Part shown: positions 1-6,175 of the stretch, piece after piece | How the letters are laid out: the number at the start of each line of letters is the position of its first letter | Position numbering within the stretch: the first letter of the stretch is position 1 | Source: Gammaproteobacteria bacterium | Lineage (GTDB): Bacteria > Pseudomonadota > Gammaproteobacteria > Xanthomonadales > Rhodanobacteraceae | NCBI GenBank assembly: GCA_005877675.1 | Contig: VBNZ01000231.1 | Location: 4,792-13,038 of the forward strand | Length of the DNA: 8,247 nt | Direction of reading: 5' to 3' | Notes under the pieces: generated by a model | The model's database searches: none | What the model saw: only the letters and a program-made list of their open reading frames with translations | What the model was told of the DNA's origin: nothing | Made by a program: the position numbers and the translations under genes

Positions 1-839
1 ACGGCATCATGTACCTGCTCAGTTTCGCCGGCGCGTGGTGGCTCGGCGAACGGCGGCGCGCGCAGGGCAGGCTGCCGGTCAGCCCTGAGGCGTTTTCCGA
101 TCTCGCGTTCTATGTCATGGTTGGCGTGATCCTCGGCGGGCGCATCTGGTACATGCTTTCGTACGTGTCGCTCGACTGGATCGTGCACGACCCCGTCGCG
201 ATCTTCCGCGTCTGGGACGGCGGCATGTCGTTCCATGGCGGGTTGATCGGCGTGTTGCTCGCGGGCTGGCTGTGGTCGCGCCGGCATGCGATTCATTTCT
301 TCGACACCATCGATTTCGTCGCGCCGCTGGTGCCGATCGGACTCGGCCTGGGGCGCCTCGGCAATTTCATCAATGGCGAACTGTGGGGCAAGCAGACCGA
401 TGCGCCCTGGGGCGTGATTTTTCCGAGCGCGCTCGACACGCTGCACAAGACGCGCGAACAGCTGCACCAGATGTATCTCGCCGGCCAGCTCAACAGCGAG
501 GCGCGCCATCCCTCGCAGCTGTACGAATTCGCGCTCGAAGGCCTGGTGATGTTCGCGGTGCTGTATATTTTTTCGCTGAAACCGCGGCCGCGCTACGCGG
601 TATCGGGTGTGTTCGCACTGCTGTACGGCGTGTTCCGCTTCGCGGTCGAATTCGTGCGCGTGCCCGATGCGCAGCTGGGCTATCTTGCGTTCGACTGGGT
701 GACGATGGGGCAGGTGCAGTCGCTGCCGCTGATCGTGATCGGGCTGGTGTTGCTATGGCTGTCGCGCCGCGCGCCGACACTGCAGCCGCAGCCCGCCGCT
801 GCGCTGGCACAATCGCCTTCGATGAAGGGAACTGCCTGA
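1..839 (+). CDS. lgt: Lgt, prolipoprotein diacylglyceryl transferase, 5'-truncated by the window edge
   Basis: Lgt is an inner-membrane enzyme that moves diacylglycerol from phosphatidylglycerol to the lipobox cysteine of prolipoproteins, the first step of lipoprotein maturation. The reading frame is open from base 3 (Gly-Ile-Met-Tyr), so the ATG at 9 is most likely internal; Lgt proteins usually have about 20 more residues ahead of this point. Visible signatures are FHGG (231-242), the Lgt hallmark GRLGNFINGE (351-380) and HPSQLYE (507-527). Several hydrophobic membrane segments are visible, ending with one encoded around 720-770 and a short Pro/Ala-rich tail. The stop TGA (837-839) shares its A with the thyA start. 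The lgt-thyA order is common in gammaproteobacteria. Identity is very secure; only the true start is unseen. Confidence 0.97.
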   Translation, partial: GIMYLLSFAGAWWLGERRRAQGRLPVSPEAFSDLAFYVMVGVILGGRIWYMLSYVSLDWIVHDPVAIFRVWDGGMSFHGGLIGVLLAGWLWSRRHAIHFFDTIDFVAPLVPIGLGLGRLGNFINGELWGKQTDAPWGVIFPSALDTLHKTREQLHQMYLAGQLNSEARHPSQLYEFALEGLVMFAVLYIFSLKPRPRYAVSGVFALLYGVFRFAVEFVRVPDAQLGYLAFDWVTMGQVQSLPLIVIGLVLLWLSRRAPTLQPQPAAALAQSPSMKGTA

Positions 840-841
840 TG
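825..841 (+). promoter_or_regulatory. thyA ribosome binding site and TGATG translational-coupling junction
   Basis: AAGGGA at 825-830 lies 8 nt before the ATG at 839-841. The lgt stop codon TGA (837-839) overlaps that ATG by one base. The Shine-Dalgarno match fixes the thyA start, and the overlap suggests that ribosomes finishing lgt reinitiate on thyA. Confidence 0.8.
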
Positions 842-1633
842 CGGCAATATCTCGACCTGCTGCGCCATGTGCTCGATCACGGCGTCGACAAGGCCGACCG
901 CACCGGCACGGGTACCTTGTCGGTATTCGGCTGGCAGATGCGTTTCAATCTGGCCGACGGGTTTCCGCTGGTCACGACGAAGAAGTTGCACACCAAATCG
1001 ATCGTGCGCGAGCTGCTGTGGTTTCTGCGCGGCGATACCAATATCGGCTATCTGAAGGAACACGGCGTCGGCATCTGGGATGAGTGGGCCGATGCGAACG
1101 GCGATCTCGGACCGGTGTATGGCAAGCAATGGCGCGCATGGTCGGCGCCCAACGGCAAGGCGATCGATCAGATCGCCTGGGTCATCGAAGAGATCAAGCG
1201 CAATCCCGATTCGCGCCGTCTGGTCGTCAGCGCGTGGAACGTCGCCGATCTGCCGAAGATGGCATTGCAGCCGTGCCACGCATTGTTCCAGTTTCATGTC
1301 GCCAACGGTCGTCTGTCGTGCCAGTTGTATCAGCGTTCGGGTGATATTTTTCTCGGCGTGCCGTTCAATATCGCGAGTTACGCGCTGCTCACGCAGATGA
1401 TCGCGCAGGTCACCGGTCTGCAGGCGGGCGATTTCGTGCACACGTTCGGCGATGCGCATTTGTATAAAAATCATCTCGAGCAGGCGCGCGAGCAGCTCGT
1501 GCGCGCGCCGTTGCCATTGCCGCGGTTGAAGTTGAATCCGGCGGTGCAGTCGATCGATGAATTCCGTTACGAGGACATCGCGATCGAAGGCTATCAATCG
1601 CACGCAGCGATCAAGGCGCCGATCGCGGTATGA
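839..1633 (+). CDS. thyA: ThyA, thymidylate synthase
   Basis: ThyA is a cytosolic homodimer that methylates dUMP to dTMP with 5,10-methylene-tetrahydrofolate, releasing dihydrofolate. The protein has 264 residues, the same length as E. coli ThyA, and its key residues fall at the same numbers: Arg21, Arg126-Arg127, the nucleophile Cys146 in QPCHALFQF, Asp169, Asn177, His207 and Tyr209. The frame is open far upstream of 839, inside lgt, but the Shine-Dalgarno at 825-830, the family length and the N-terminus MRQYLDLLRHVL select this start. It is coupled to lgt by the TGATG overlap. Its product dihydrofolate is the substrate of FolA, encoded at 3633-4118 on the same strand. No truncation or missing residue was seen. 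Confidence 0.98.
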   Translation: MRQYLDLLRHVLDHGVDKADRTGTGTLSVFGWQMRFNLADGFPLVTTKKLHTKSIVRELLWFLRGDTNIGYLKEHGVGIWDEWADANGDLGPVYGKQWRAWSAPNGKAIDQIAWVIEEIKRNPDSRRLVVSAWNVADLPKMALQPCHALFQFHVANGRLSCQLYQRSGDIFLGVPFNIASYALLTQMIAQVTGLQAGDFVHTFGDAHLYKNHLEQAREQLVRAPLPLPRLKLNPAVQSIDEFRYEDIAIEGYQSHAAIKAPIAV

Positions 1634-1828
1634 AGGGCGGGGCGGTATGAAGCGCGGTCAAGTGACCTGTAACAGAGGAATTGAAAGCAGCTCGCTTGGT
1701 CTCGCGGTGCTGTGCTTGGTCCCCGACCGGCGCATAGACACCGCTATGGGCCTCATTCCGGACCGGCGCCCGGCACCACGATCCCGGCGCGATCTTACTT
1801 CCCCTTCCTGCGTTGCAGGCCACGCCTG
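1634..1828 (+). other. Intergenic region between thyA and the oxygenase gene, with short direct repeats
   Basis: This 195-bp stretch has no convincing gene. It holds GCTTGGTC twice (1694-1701 and 1714-1721, exactly 20 bp apart), GACCGGCGC twice (1725-1733 and 1761-1769), and a small perfect hairpin CCTGC-GTT-GCAGG (1807-1819) just before the oxygenase start. No clear rho-independent terminator for thyA and no strong sigma-70 promoter could be picked out by eye. The oxygenase frame continues upstream to an ATG at 1712, but this part has a composition unlike the family N-terminus. Confidence 0.5.
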
Positions 1829-2533
1829 ATGTTCCGCCCCGGCGTCGACTACGCGCCGTATCACGAGCGCCTCGCGCTGACGACGCGGGTGCAGATTCCG
1901 GACATACTCGACGATGGCTACGCCGAGCAGTTTCATGCGGCGCTCGCGGCCGAAACCGAGTGGGAACTTGCCTACCAGGTCGGCGCCGAGGCGCAAGTCA
2001 TCGCGCCTTCCGAATATGCCGCAATGGACGCGACGCAGCGCACCGAATTCCTCGCGCGCTGCGCACGCGAGGCGCAGGGCAAATACGCGTACGCGTTCGA
2101 CAATTATTCGATGACCGGGCTGCGCGATAACGCGCAATCCGAGCATCTGCTGCACAAGCTCGTGGATGTATTCCATTACGCGCCGGTGCTCGACTTCGTG
2201 CGCGCGCTGACCGGCGACCCCGGCATCACGCGCGTGCGCGTGCAGGCGACGCGCTATCGGCCCGGGCACTTTCTGCGCCGCCACGACGACACCGGCTACG
2301 ACACGCAGAAACGACGTTTCGCCTTCGTCTTCAATCTCGGCCGCGGCTGGCAGGCGGACTGGGGCGGCCTGCTGCATTTTCTCGGTAGCGACGGCCGCGT
2401 CGTCGATACCTTTGTGCCGACCTACAACTCGCTGTCGTTGTTCAAGGTGCCGCAGTATCACTGCGTCTCGCAGGTCGCCGCCTGGGCGCAGGTGCCGCGC
2501 TACGCGTTGACCGGCTGGTTTATCGGCGCCTGA
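1829..2533 (+). CDS. 2-oxoglutarate/Fe(II)-dependent oxygenase, prolyl-4-hydroxylase-like
   Basis: This is a 234-residue cytosolic protein without signal peptide or membrane segment. Family members use Fe(II), O2 and 2-oxoglutarate to hydroxylate protein side chains or small molecules; the substrate here is unknown. The C-terminal half carries the double-stranded beta-helix signature: RYRPGHFLRRHDDT with the iron ligands His152 and Asp154, a distal His211 in PQYHCVSQV, and RYALTGWF, in which Arg224 probably binds the 2-oxoglutarate carboxylate. The N-terminal half is helical and less conserved. The start at 1829 was chosen because it begins MFRPG and gives the usual family length; an in-frame ATG at 1712 would add 39 Pro/Arg-rich residues. 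The Shine-Dalgarno is weak (GCAGG at 1815-1819, 9 nt away, inside a small hairpin). The gene is convergent with the protease gene. Confidence 0.88.
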   Translation: MFRPGVDYAPYHERLALTTRVQIPDILDDGYAEQFHAALAAETEWELAYQVGAEAQVIAPSEYAAMDATQRTEFLARCAREAQGKYAYAFDNYSMTGLRDNAQSEHLLHKLVDVFHYAPVLDFVRALTGDPGITRVRVQATRYRPGHFLRRHDDTGYDTQKRRFAFVFNLGRGWQADWGGLLHFLGSDGRVVDTFVPTYNSLSLFKVPQYHCVSQVAAWAQVPRYALTGWFIGA

Positions 2534-2534
2534 G

Positions 2535-2579
2535 CGCAGCGGATTCGCGCGTGCGTCAACGCGCCGGCGCTGCGGTTTT
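2535..2579 (+). terminator. Candidate terminator at the oxygenase/protease convergence
   Basis: Nested inverted repeats sit at the end of the oxygenase gene. The outer arms are CGCAGCG (2535-2541) and CGCTGCG (2568-2574); the inner arms are GCGCGT (2547-2552) and ACGCGC (2559-2564) with a 6-nt loop. A G and TTTT (2576-2579) follow on the plus strand, as in a weak rho-independent terminator. The structure overlaps the last codons of the minus-strand protease gene. The T-run is short, so termination is plausible rather than certain. Confidence 0.45.
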
Positions 2580-3527
2580 GCAATCGTGCATGCATTTGAA
2601 ATACGCAGTCGCGCCCGGATAGTCGATCGTCATCACGAAGTGCGCCAGCGCATTGCCGCCGAGCGCGCCTTCGACTTGCTTGTCCATCATCTTCGACATG
2701 TAGTCGTGGAAGGCGCGATCGGAACGCCAGTTGAACCATATCGGGCCGACGCGCGTGCCGGCGATTTCGACCTCGGGCACTTCGATAATGGAAACCGGCG
2801 TCTTGGTGCCGACCTGCGCATTGTCGATCACGCGCCATTCCGGATGCGCCTTGCGCCACGCCTGGAATTGGCTGTCGCCGACAAAACTCGCGGCGCGTGT
2901 CGCCGGTAGTTTGTCGCCGAGCGCCGTGAGCGCTTCTGGTGTCAGGATCGTGGTCGCGCCGGTGTCGAGCAGCAGATCGACCGGCTTGCCGTCGATGCGT
3001 ACGGTGATGCGCGCAAAATTGTCGGCGCGTGCGCCCTTGTCGTCGACCGGGAAGCCGAGCAGGGTGCGGGTCGCGTCTTTCGCTGGTTTCCACGCGGGCG
3101 CTTCGAGGGTCAGTTGGTGCTTGGGATAATCCCAGGTCCAGATGCGACCGCCGAACCAGGCCTCGCCGAGCATGCCGTCGCGGATATCGAAATGCGTGTC
3201 GCTGCGGCGTGCGATGCTGATCTGGCCGTCGAGTTCGAGCGGCGCCGGAACGCCGAGGCCGGCCTTGAACATGGGTAGCTTCGCCGAAGTTGCGTCGTCA
3301 CCGTATTCTTTCGGCATCGCCTGCGTCGGCAGGTGCAGACGCGAGATCGTGCTCTGGAGCAGAAAGGTCGGACCACCGCTGTCGGTGTAGAACTTGAGAC
3401 TCGTGCCGTCCTGCATTTGCGGTACGACGTATACGCGGCCGGCCTCGAACGACGTCGGGATAATCTGACCGGATGGGTTGGCGGCGCTGAGTGCAAGGTG
3501 CAGCAGCGTGAGGCCGGTCGAGATCAT
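2556..3527 (-). CDS. Two-lobed retropepsin-like aspartic protease
   Basis: The protein has 323 residues. It carries two aspartic-protease active-site motifs: Asp49-Ser-Gly in FYTDSGGPTFL and Asp188-Thr-Gly in LLLDTGATTIL, each 9 residues after a DG turn. Each lobe also ends with a similar segment: 117-141 (DGMLGEAWF...DYP) and 286-310 (EGALGGNAL...DYP). This suggests a tandem duplication of a retropepsin-like domain, each half supplying one catalytic Asp. The start at 3527 is set by GGAG at 3534-3537, 6 nt upstream; the frame runs open further into folA but without family features. The N-terminus (2-16) is hydrophobic but lacks a positive charge, so a signal peptide and periplasmic location are only possible. 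Cys312 and Cys316 lie near the C-terminus. The substrate is unknown. The gene is divergent from folA; a BlaI-like palindrome lies 30 bp upstream of the start. Confidence 0.82.
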   Translation of the reverse strand: MISTGLTLLHLALSAANPSGQIIPTSFEAGRVYVVPQMQDGTSLKFYTDSGGPTFLLQSTISRLHLPTQAMPKEYGDDATSAKLPMFKAGLGVPAPLELDGQISIARRSDTHFDIRDGMLGEAWFGGRIWTWDYPKHQLTLEAPAWKPAKDATRTLLGFPVDDKGARADNFARITVRIDGKPVDLLLDTGATTILTPEALTALGDKLPATRAASFVGDSQFQAWRKAHPEWRVIDNAQVGTKTPVSIIEVPEVEIAGTRVGPIWFNWRSDRAFHDYMSKMMDKQVEGALGGNALAHFVMTIDYPGATAYFKCMHDCKTAAPAR

Positions 3528-3556
3528 CAGGTTCTCCGCGGAGCGAGTTCGACATA

Positions 3557-3572
3557 GATTACAAATGTAATC
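3557..3572. promoter_or_regulatory. Palindromic operator resembling BlaI/MecI sites
   Basis: GATTACA-AA-TGTAATC is a perfect inverted repeat with 7-bp arms and a 2-bp centre. BlaI/MecI-family repressors are known to bind TACA-N2-TGTA palindromes, and this site contains TACAAATGTA. It lies in the divergent region between the protease start (3527) and the folA start (3633), in an AT-rich patch that is the likely promoter area in otherwise GC-rich DNA. On the minus strand a TAATCT -10-like hexamer overlaps its end. The palindrome is seen directly; the regulator is inferred, and no blaI/blaR1 gene is in the window. Confidence 0.6.
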
Positions 3573-3632
3573 AAAAAAATGAAACCGACGCAAGCGGCTG
3601 ACTTGCGCGCTGCGAACAGCGACAATGTGCGC

Positions 3633-4118
3633 ATGACGCTCGCCTTGATCGCCGCACTCGATCGCAACTACGCCATAGGGCGCGATGGCGCCATGCCGTG
3701 GCATCTGCCGGACGACTTGAAGCGCTTCAAGTCGCTCACACTGGGCAAGCCGGTACTGATGGGGCGCAAGACCGCGTTGGCGATCGGGCGCGCGCTGCCG
3801 GGGCGCAGGAATCTCGTGCTGACGCGTGGCGCGTCGGCGCCTTACCCAGAACAACAAGTGGTCGCATCGCTCGACGCCGCGATCGCCGCGGCGCAGGGCG
3901 CAGAGCTGATGGTCATCGGCGGCGGCGAGGTGTATGCGCTCGCGCTACCGCGCGCGACGCGATTGCACCTTACCTGGATCGATACCGCCGCAGCGGATGC
4001 CGATGCGTACTTTCCGCGTTTCGATCGCGACGAGTGGCAAGAGACATTACGCGACGCGCATGCGTCCGACGCGCGTCACGAATTCGCCTTCAGTTTCGTC
4101 GACTACGAGCGCCGTTGA
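3633..4118 (+). CDS. folA: FolA, dihydrofolate reductase
   Basis: FolA reduces dihydrofolate to tetrahydrofolate with NADPH in the cytosol and is the target of trimethoprim. The 161-residue protein (E. coli: 159) has the usual layout: LIAALDRNYAIGRDGAMPWHLP with Trp23, the acidic substrate-binding Asp28, the NADPH motif MGRKT (43-47), LPGRRNLVLTR, the glycine-rich VIGGGEVY (94-101) and LHLTWID (111-117). The ATG at 3633 was chosen to match the family N-terminus (MTLALIAAL). The GTG at 3627 is in frame and possible; the ATG at 3579 would add 18 residues with no family counterpart. No good Shine-Dalgarno precedes 3633, so the start is a little uncertain. All catalytic positions look intact. FolA functionally completes the thymidylate cycle of ThyA. 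It is convergent with mddA. Confidence 0.97.
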   Translation: MTLALIAALDRNYAIGRDGAMPWHLPDDLKRFKSLTLGKPVLMGRKTALAIGRALPGRRNLVLTRGASAPYPEQQVVASLDAAIAAAQGAELMVIGGGEVYALALPRATRLHLTWIDTAAADADAYFPRFDRDEWQETLRDAHASDARHEFAFSFVDYERR

Positions 4119-4120
4119 TC

Positions 4121-4142
4121 CGCGCGGCCGATCGACCGCGCG
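4121..4142. terminator. GC-rich stem-loop between convergent folA and mddA
   Basis: CGCGCGG (4121-4127) and CCGCGCG (4136-4142) form a perfect 7-bp stem with an 8-nt loop, starting 2 bp after the folA stop. It lies in the 36-bp gap between two convergent genes, where a bidirectional terminator would be expected. There is no T-run on either side, so this may only be an RNA 3'-end stabiliser or chance in GC-rich DNA. Confidence 0.35.
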
Positions 4143-4154
4143 TGACGCGAACGA

Positions 4155-4934
4155 TTACCGCGGAATTCCCGGCGTGGACTGCGCCGAGCCATGCGGCGGG
4201 GCGGACGCCCGTTTCGGCCAGGGCAGCAGCATCGGTACTCGACGCTGGTAGTCGCGATAGGTCTCGCCGAGCTGCGCGACGAGATCGCGTTCCTCGAGAA
4301 ACTTCACCGCGACGACGATGTAGCCGGTCGTCATCAGTGTGAACAGCAGATGCCCCACGCTCATCGTCGGCGTCGCCCAGAATGCGATCAGAAATCCGAG
4401 CATCAGTGGATGCCGCACGATGCGATAGAACGCACGCGTGACGAACGGCGTGTCGGGCGCCGTGCGCCGGTTGGCAAACGACCACACCTGGCGCAGGCCG
4501 AACAGATCGAAATGGTTGATCAGGAACGAGCTCGACAGCACCAGCAGCCAGCCGAGCGCGGCGAGCGCATACATCGCCGCGCGCGCAAGTTCGCCGTCGA
4601 CCTGCCACAACAGTTGCGGCAAAGGCCGCCACTGCCAGAACAACACGATCAGCGCGAGACTGCTGACCAGCACGTATGTGCTGCGCTCGATCGATTCCGG
4701 CACGAAGCGGGTCCACCAGCGCTTGAACGCCGGTCGCGCCATGCCGCTGTGCTGCACGGCGAAGAGGCCGAGCAACGCGAGGTCGAGAGTCAATGCGATG
4801 ACGAACGGTGCCGTCGCGCCATTGTCGATATGCTTAGGCGCGAATCCGCTGACGAATGCGATGGCATAAAGGAATGTTGCAAGAAAGGCGAGATAGCAGA
4901 CGAATCCGTAAAACAGCGCAAGCAGTCGAGACAT
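4155..4934 (-). CDS. mddA: Probable methanethiol S-methyltransferase MddA, NnrU/ICMT-like membrane protein
   Basis: MddA methylates methanethiol with S-adenosylmethionine to give dimethyl sulfide. This 259-residue protein has several hydrophobic helices (about 7-31, 43-62, 87-101, 118-140, 179-205). Its C-terminal part resembles membrane SAM-dependent methyltransferases of the isoprenylcysteine methyltransferase type: RIVRHPLMLGF (Arg174-His175-Pro176) followed by FLEERDLVAQLGETYRDY (Glu214-Glu215-Arg216). The patterns FAVQHSGMARPAFKRWWTRFVP and ERSTYVL are ones I associate with proteins annotated MddA. The start at 4934 has GGAG at 4945-4948, 10 nt upstream; an ATG at 4970 would add 12 polar residues. 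After residue 240 a Pro/Ala-rich tail follows. Substrate assignment rests on remembered similarity; a related NnrU-family role is the alternative. The gene lies downstream of the hydrolase-LuxR gene on the same strand, separated by 162 bp holding two palindromes. Confidence 0.75.
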   Translation of the reverse strand: MSRLLALFYGFVCYLAFLATFLYAIAFVSGFAPKHIDNGATAPFVIALTLDLALLGLFAVQHSGMARPAFKRWWTRFVPESIERSTYVLVSSLALIVLFWQWRPLPQLLWQVDGELARAAMYALAALGWLLVLSSSFLINHFDLFGLRQVWSFANRRTAPDTPFVTRAFYRIVRHPLMLGFLIAFWATPTMSVGHLLFTLMTTGYIVVAVKFLEERDLVAQLGETYRDYQRRVPMLLPWPKRASAPPHGSAQSTPGIPR

Positions 4935-5008
4935 AGCAGTCGAACTCCAGTCGTGGAAGTACCGCGGCATATGCTGCGCCGGATGTCGCCGTTGGCACTA
5001 TGAGCAGC

Positions 5009-5056
5009 TTGTCCCGATCGTCGCACGGATCGGATTCCGAGTGGGACAAATGTCCC
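5009..5056. promoter_or_regulatory. Candidate operator cluster upstream of mddA
   Basis: GGGACA-AA-TGTCCC (5043-5056) is a perfect palindrome with 6-bp arms. TCGGA-T-TCCGA (5030-5040) is a second perfect palindrome next to it. The half-site TGTCCCG recurs at 5010-5016 and 5051-5057, 41 bp apart, close to four helical turns. The cluster lies 76-122 bp upstream of the mddA start (4934), directly downstream of a gene coding for a LuxR-type DNA-binding protein. The repeats are seen directly; operator function and the identity of the binding protein are inferred. No clear -35/-10 pair was recognised. Confidence 0.5.
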
Positions 5057-5071
5057 GCCCGGCTTTCCTGT

Positions 5072-5086
5072 CACCGTGGATCGGTG
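5072..5086 (-). terminator. Small hairpin after the hydrolase-LuxR gene
   Basis: CACCG (5072-5076) and CGGTG (5082-5086) form a 5-bp stem with a 5-nt loop, 10 bp past the end of the hydrolase-LuxR gene at 5097. There is no T-run on the minus strand. It could be a weak terminator or nothing. Confidence 0.2.
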
Positions 5087-5096
5087 CGCGCTGCGC

Positions 5097-6164
5097 TCAA
5101 TCGGAGTCGTGCACCGGTTGCGTACGCACCAGCGCTTCGACGCGGCTGCGCACGCCGAGCTTGCGGTACAGATTCGAGAAGTGGTTGCGCACGGTCTTCT
5201 CGGCGATGCCGAGTTGCCACGCGATCTGCGCGTTGCTGCGGCCTTCACGCAGCAGCGCGAGCAGCCCGCGTTCGCGCACCGTGAGCTTGTCCTCGTCGGC
5301 GTGCGCCGGGGTCCGTTCGATCTCGCGCTGGCCGGTGAACTCGAGCACGGCCGCGCAGAATTCCTGCCAGGCCGGCTCGTGTTCCAGCAGCACATGATTG
5401 CGCGAATCGAGCTGCACGAACTGCGCGCCCGGGATGTTGCCGGCGATGTAGCGTCCCTGTTCCAGTGGTGCAATCTCGTCGTGGCTGGCGTGCAGCACCA
5501 GCGTCGGCACGCGCACTTGTTGCAGGTATTCGCGCACGTCGAGGTTGCCGCGGGCGGCGAGCAGGGCGCTGGCGTTCTCGCACGAAGTCGTGCGCTGGCA
5601 CAGGTCGTTGAACCAGTCGAGCTGCGCTTGGCTGCCGCCCGGTACGAAGCGCGACGTGAACAGTTGGCGGAACGTCGGATTTCCGCTGCCCCAGCCCAGC
5701 CGCACTACGTCAGTCAGGGCGCGATACATTTCGCGCCGCGCCGGGTCCTCGCTGCGGTTGCCGCCAATGGCATAGCCGCCGTACAGGATCAGATGCGAGA
5801 CTCGCTGCGGATGTTTTACCGCGTAGCGGATCGCGGTGGCCGCACCCTGGCTCATGCCGAGCAGCACGAACGGGCGCTCGATGCGGGCCGCCTCGACCAC
5901 GGTTTCGAGGTCGTCGACCCAATTCGCATTGGAGAGATCGGGCGCATGCCAGTCGGACATGCCCGAGCCGCGTTCGTCGTAGCGGATGTAGCGAAAACGT
6001 TCGCTCAGGAAGGTGATCCAGTGCGCCCAGACCGGACTTTGCAGATCGTATTGCAGGTGCGTGAGCCAGGTCGCCGCCTTGACCAGCGGCATGCCGCGTC
6101 CGAGCGCGCTCCAAGCAAGATTGACCCGATCGGCGGTAGCGACATAGCGAACGTGCTGCTTCAT
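5097..6164 (-). CDS. Alpha/beta hydrolase fused to a C-terminal LuxR-type HTH domain
   Basis: This 355-residue protein has two domains. Residues 1-280 are an alpha/beta hydrolase: RYDERGSGMSD (61-71), nucleophile elbow GMSQGAA with Ser105, acid Asp229 in HASHDEIAPL, and His257 in SRNHVLLEHE, so the catalytic triad looks intact. Residues 293-350 are a LuxR/GerE helix-turn-helix (LTVRERGLLALLREGRSNAQ, then IAEKTVRNHFSNLYRKLGV). Hydrolase domains with this RYDERG/SGMSD look are also known fused to class III adenylate cyclases, where they probably act as sensor modules. The likely role is a one-component regulator whose hydrolase part binds or cleaves a small ligand; the ligand is unknown. The start at 6164 is 11 bp after the apaH stop, with only a weak GAG Shine-Dalgarno (6175-6177) overlapping that stop, so cotranscription and coupling with apaH are likely. 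It has no membrane segment. Confidence 0.85.
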   Translation of the reverse strand: MKQHVRYVATADRVNLAWSALGRGMPLVKAATWLTHLQYDLQSPVWAHWITFLSERFRYIRYDERGSGMSDWHAPDLSNANWVDDLETVVEAARIERPFVLLGMSQGAATAIRYAVKHPQRVSHLILYGGYAIGGNRSEDPARREMYRALTDVVRLGWGSGNPTFRQLFTSRFVPGGSQAQLDWFNDLCQRTTSCENASALLAARGNLDVREYLQQVRVPTLVLHASHDEIAPLEQGRYIAGNIPGAQFVQLDSRNHVLLEHEPAWQEFCAAVLEFTGQREIERTPAHADEDKLTVRERGLLALLREGRSNAQIAWQLGIAEKTVRNHFSNLYRKLGVRSRVEALVRTQPVHDSD

Positions 6165-6175
6165 CCCCGCAATGC

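Noticed and set aside
272..838. Long upstream extension of the thyA frame within lgt
   Set aside because: It overlaps the well-supported lgt frame, has no family similarity, and the thyA length, N-terminus and Shine-Dalgarno all point to 839.
680..1603. 307-codon minus-strand frame antisense to thyA
   Set aside because: It lies over a gene with every catalytic residue conserved, and its Arg/Gln-rich product has no recognisable domain.
3528..3857. N-terminal extension of the protease frame into folA
   Set aside because: It would cross the divergent promoter region and antisense folA; a good Shine-Dalgarno exists for the 3527 start.
4191..5003. 270-codon plus-strand frame antisense to mddA
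   Set aside because: It is a shadow of the mddA frame, rich in Arg/His/Gln without a domain, whereas the minus strand gives membrane helices and conserved motifs.
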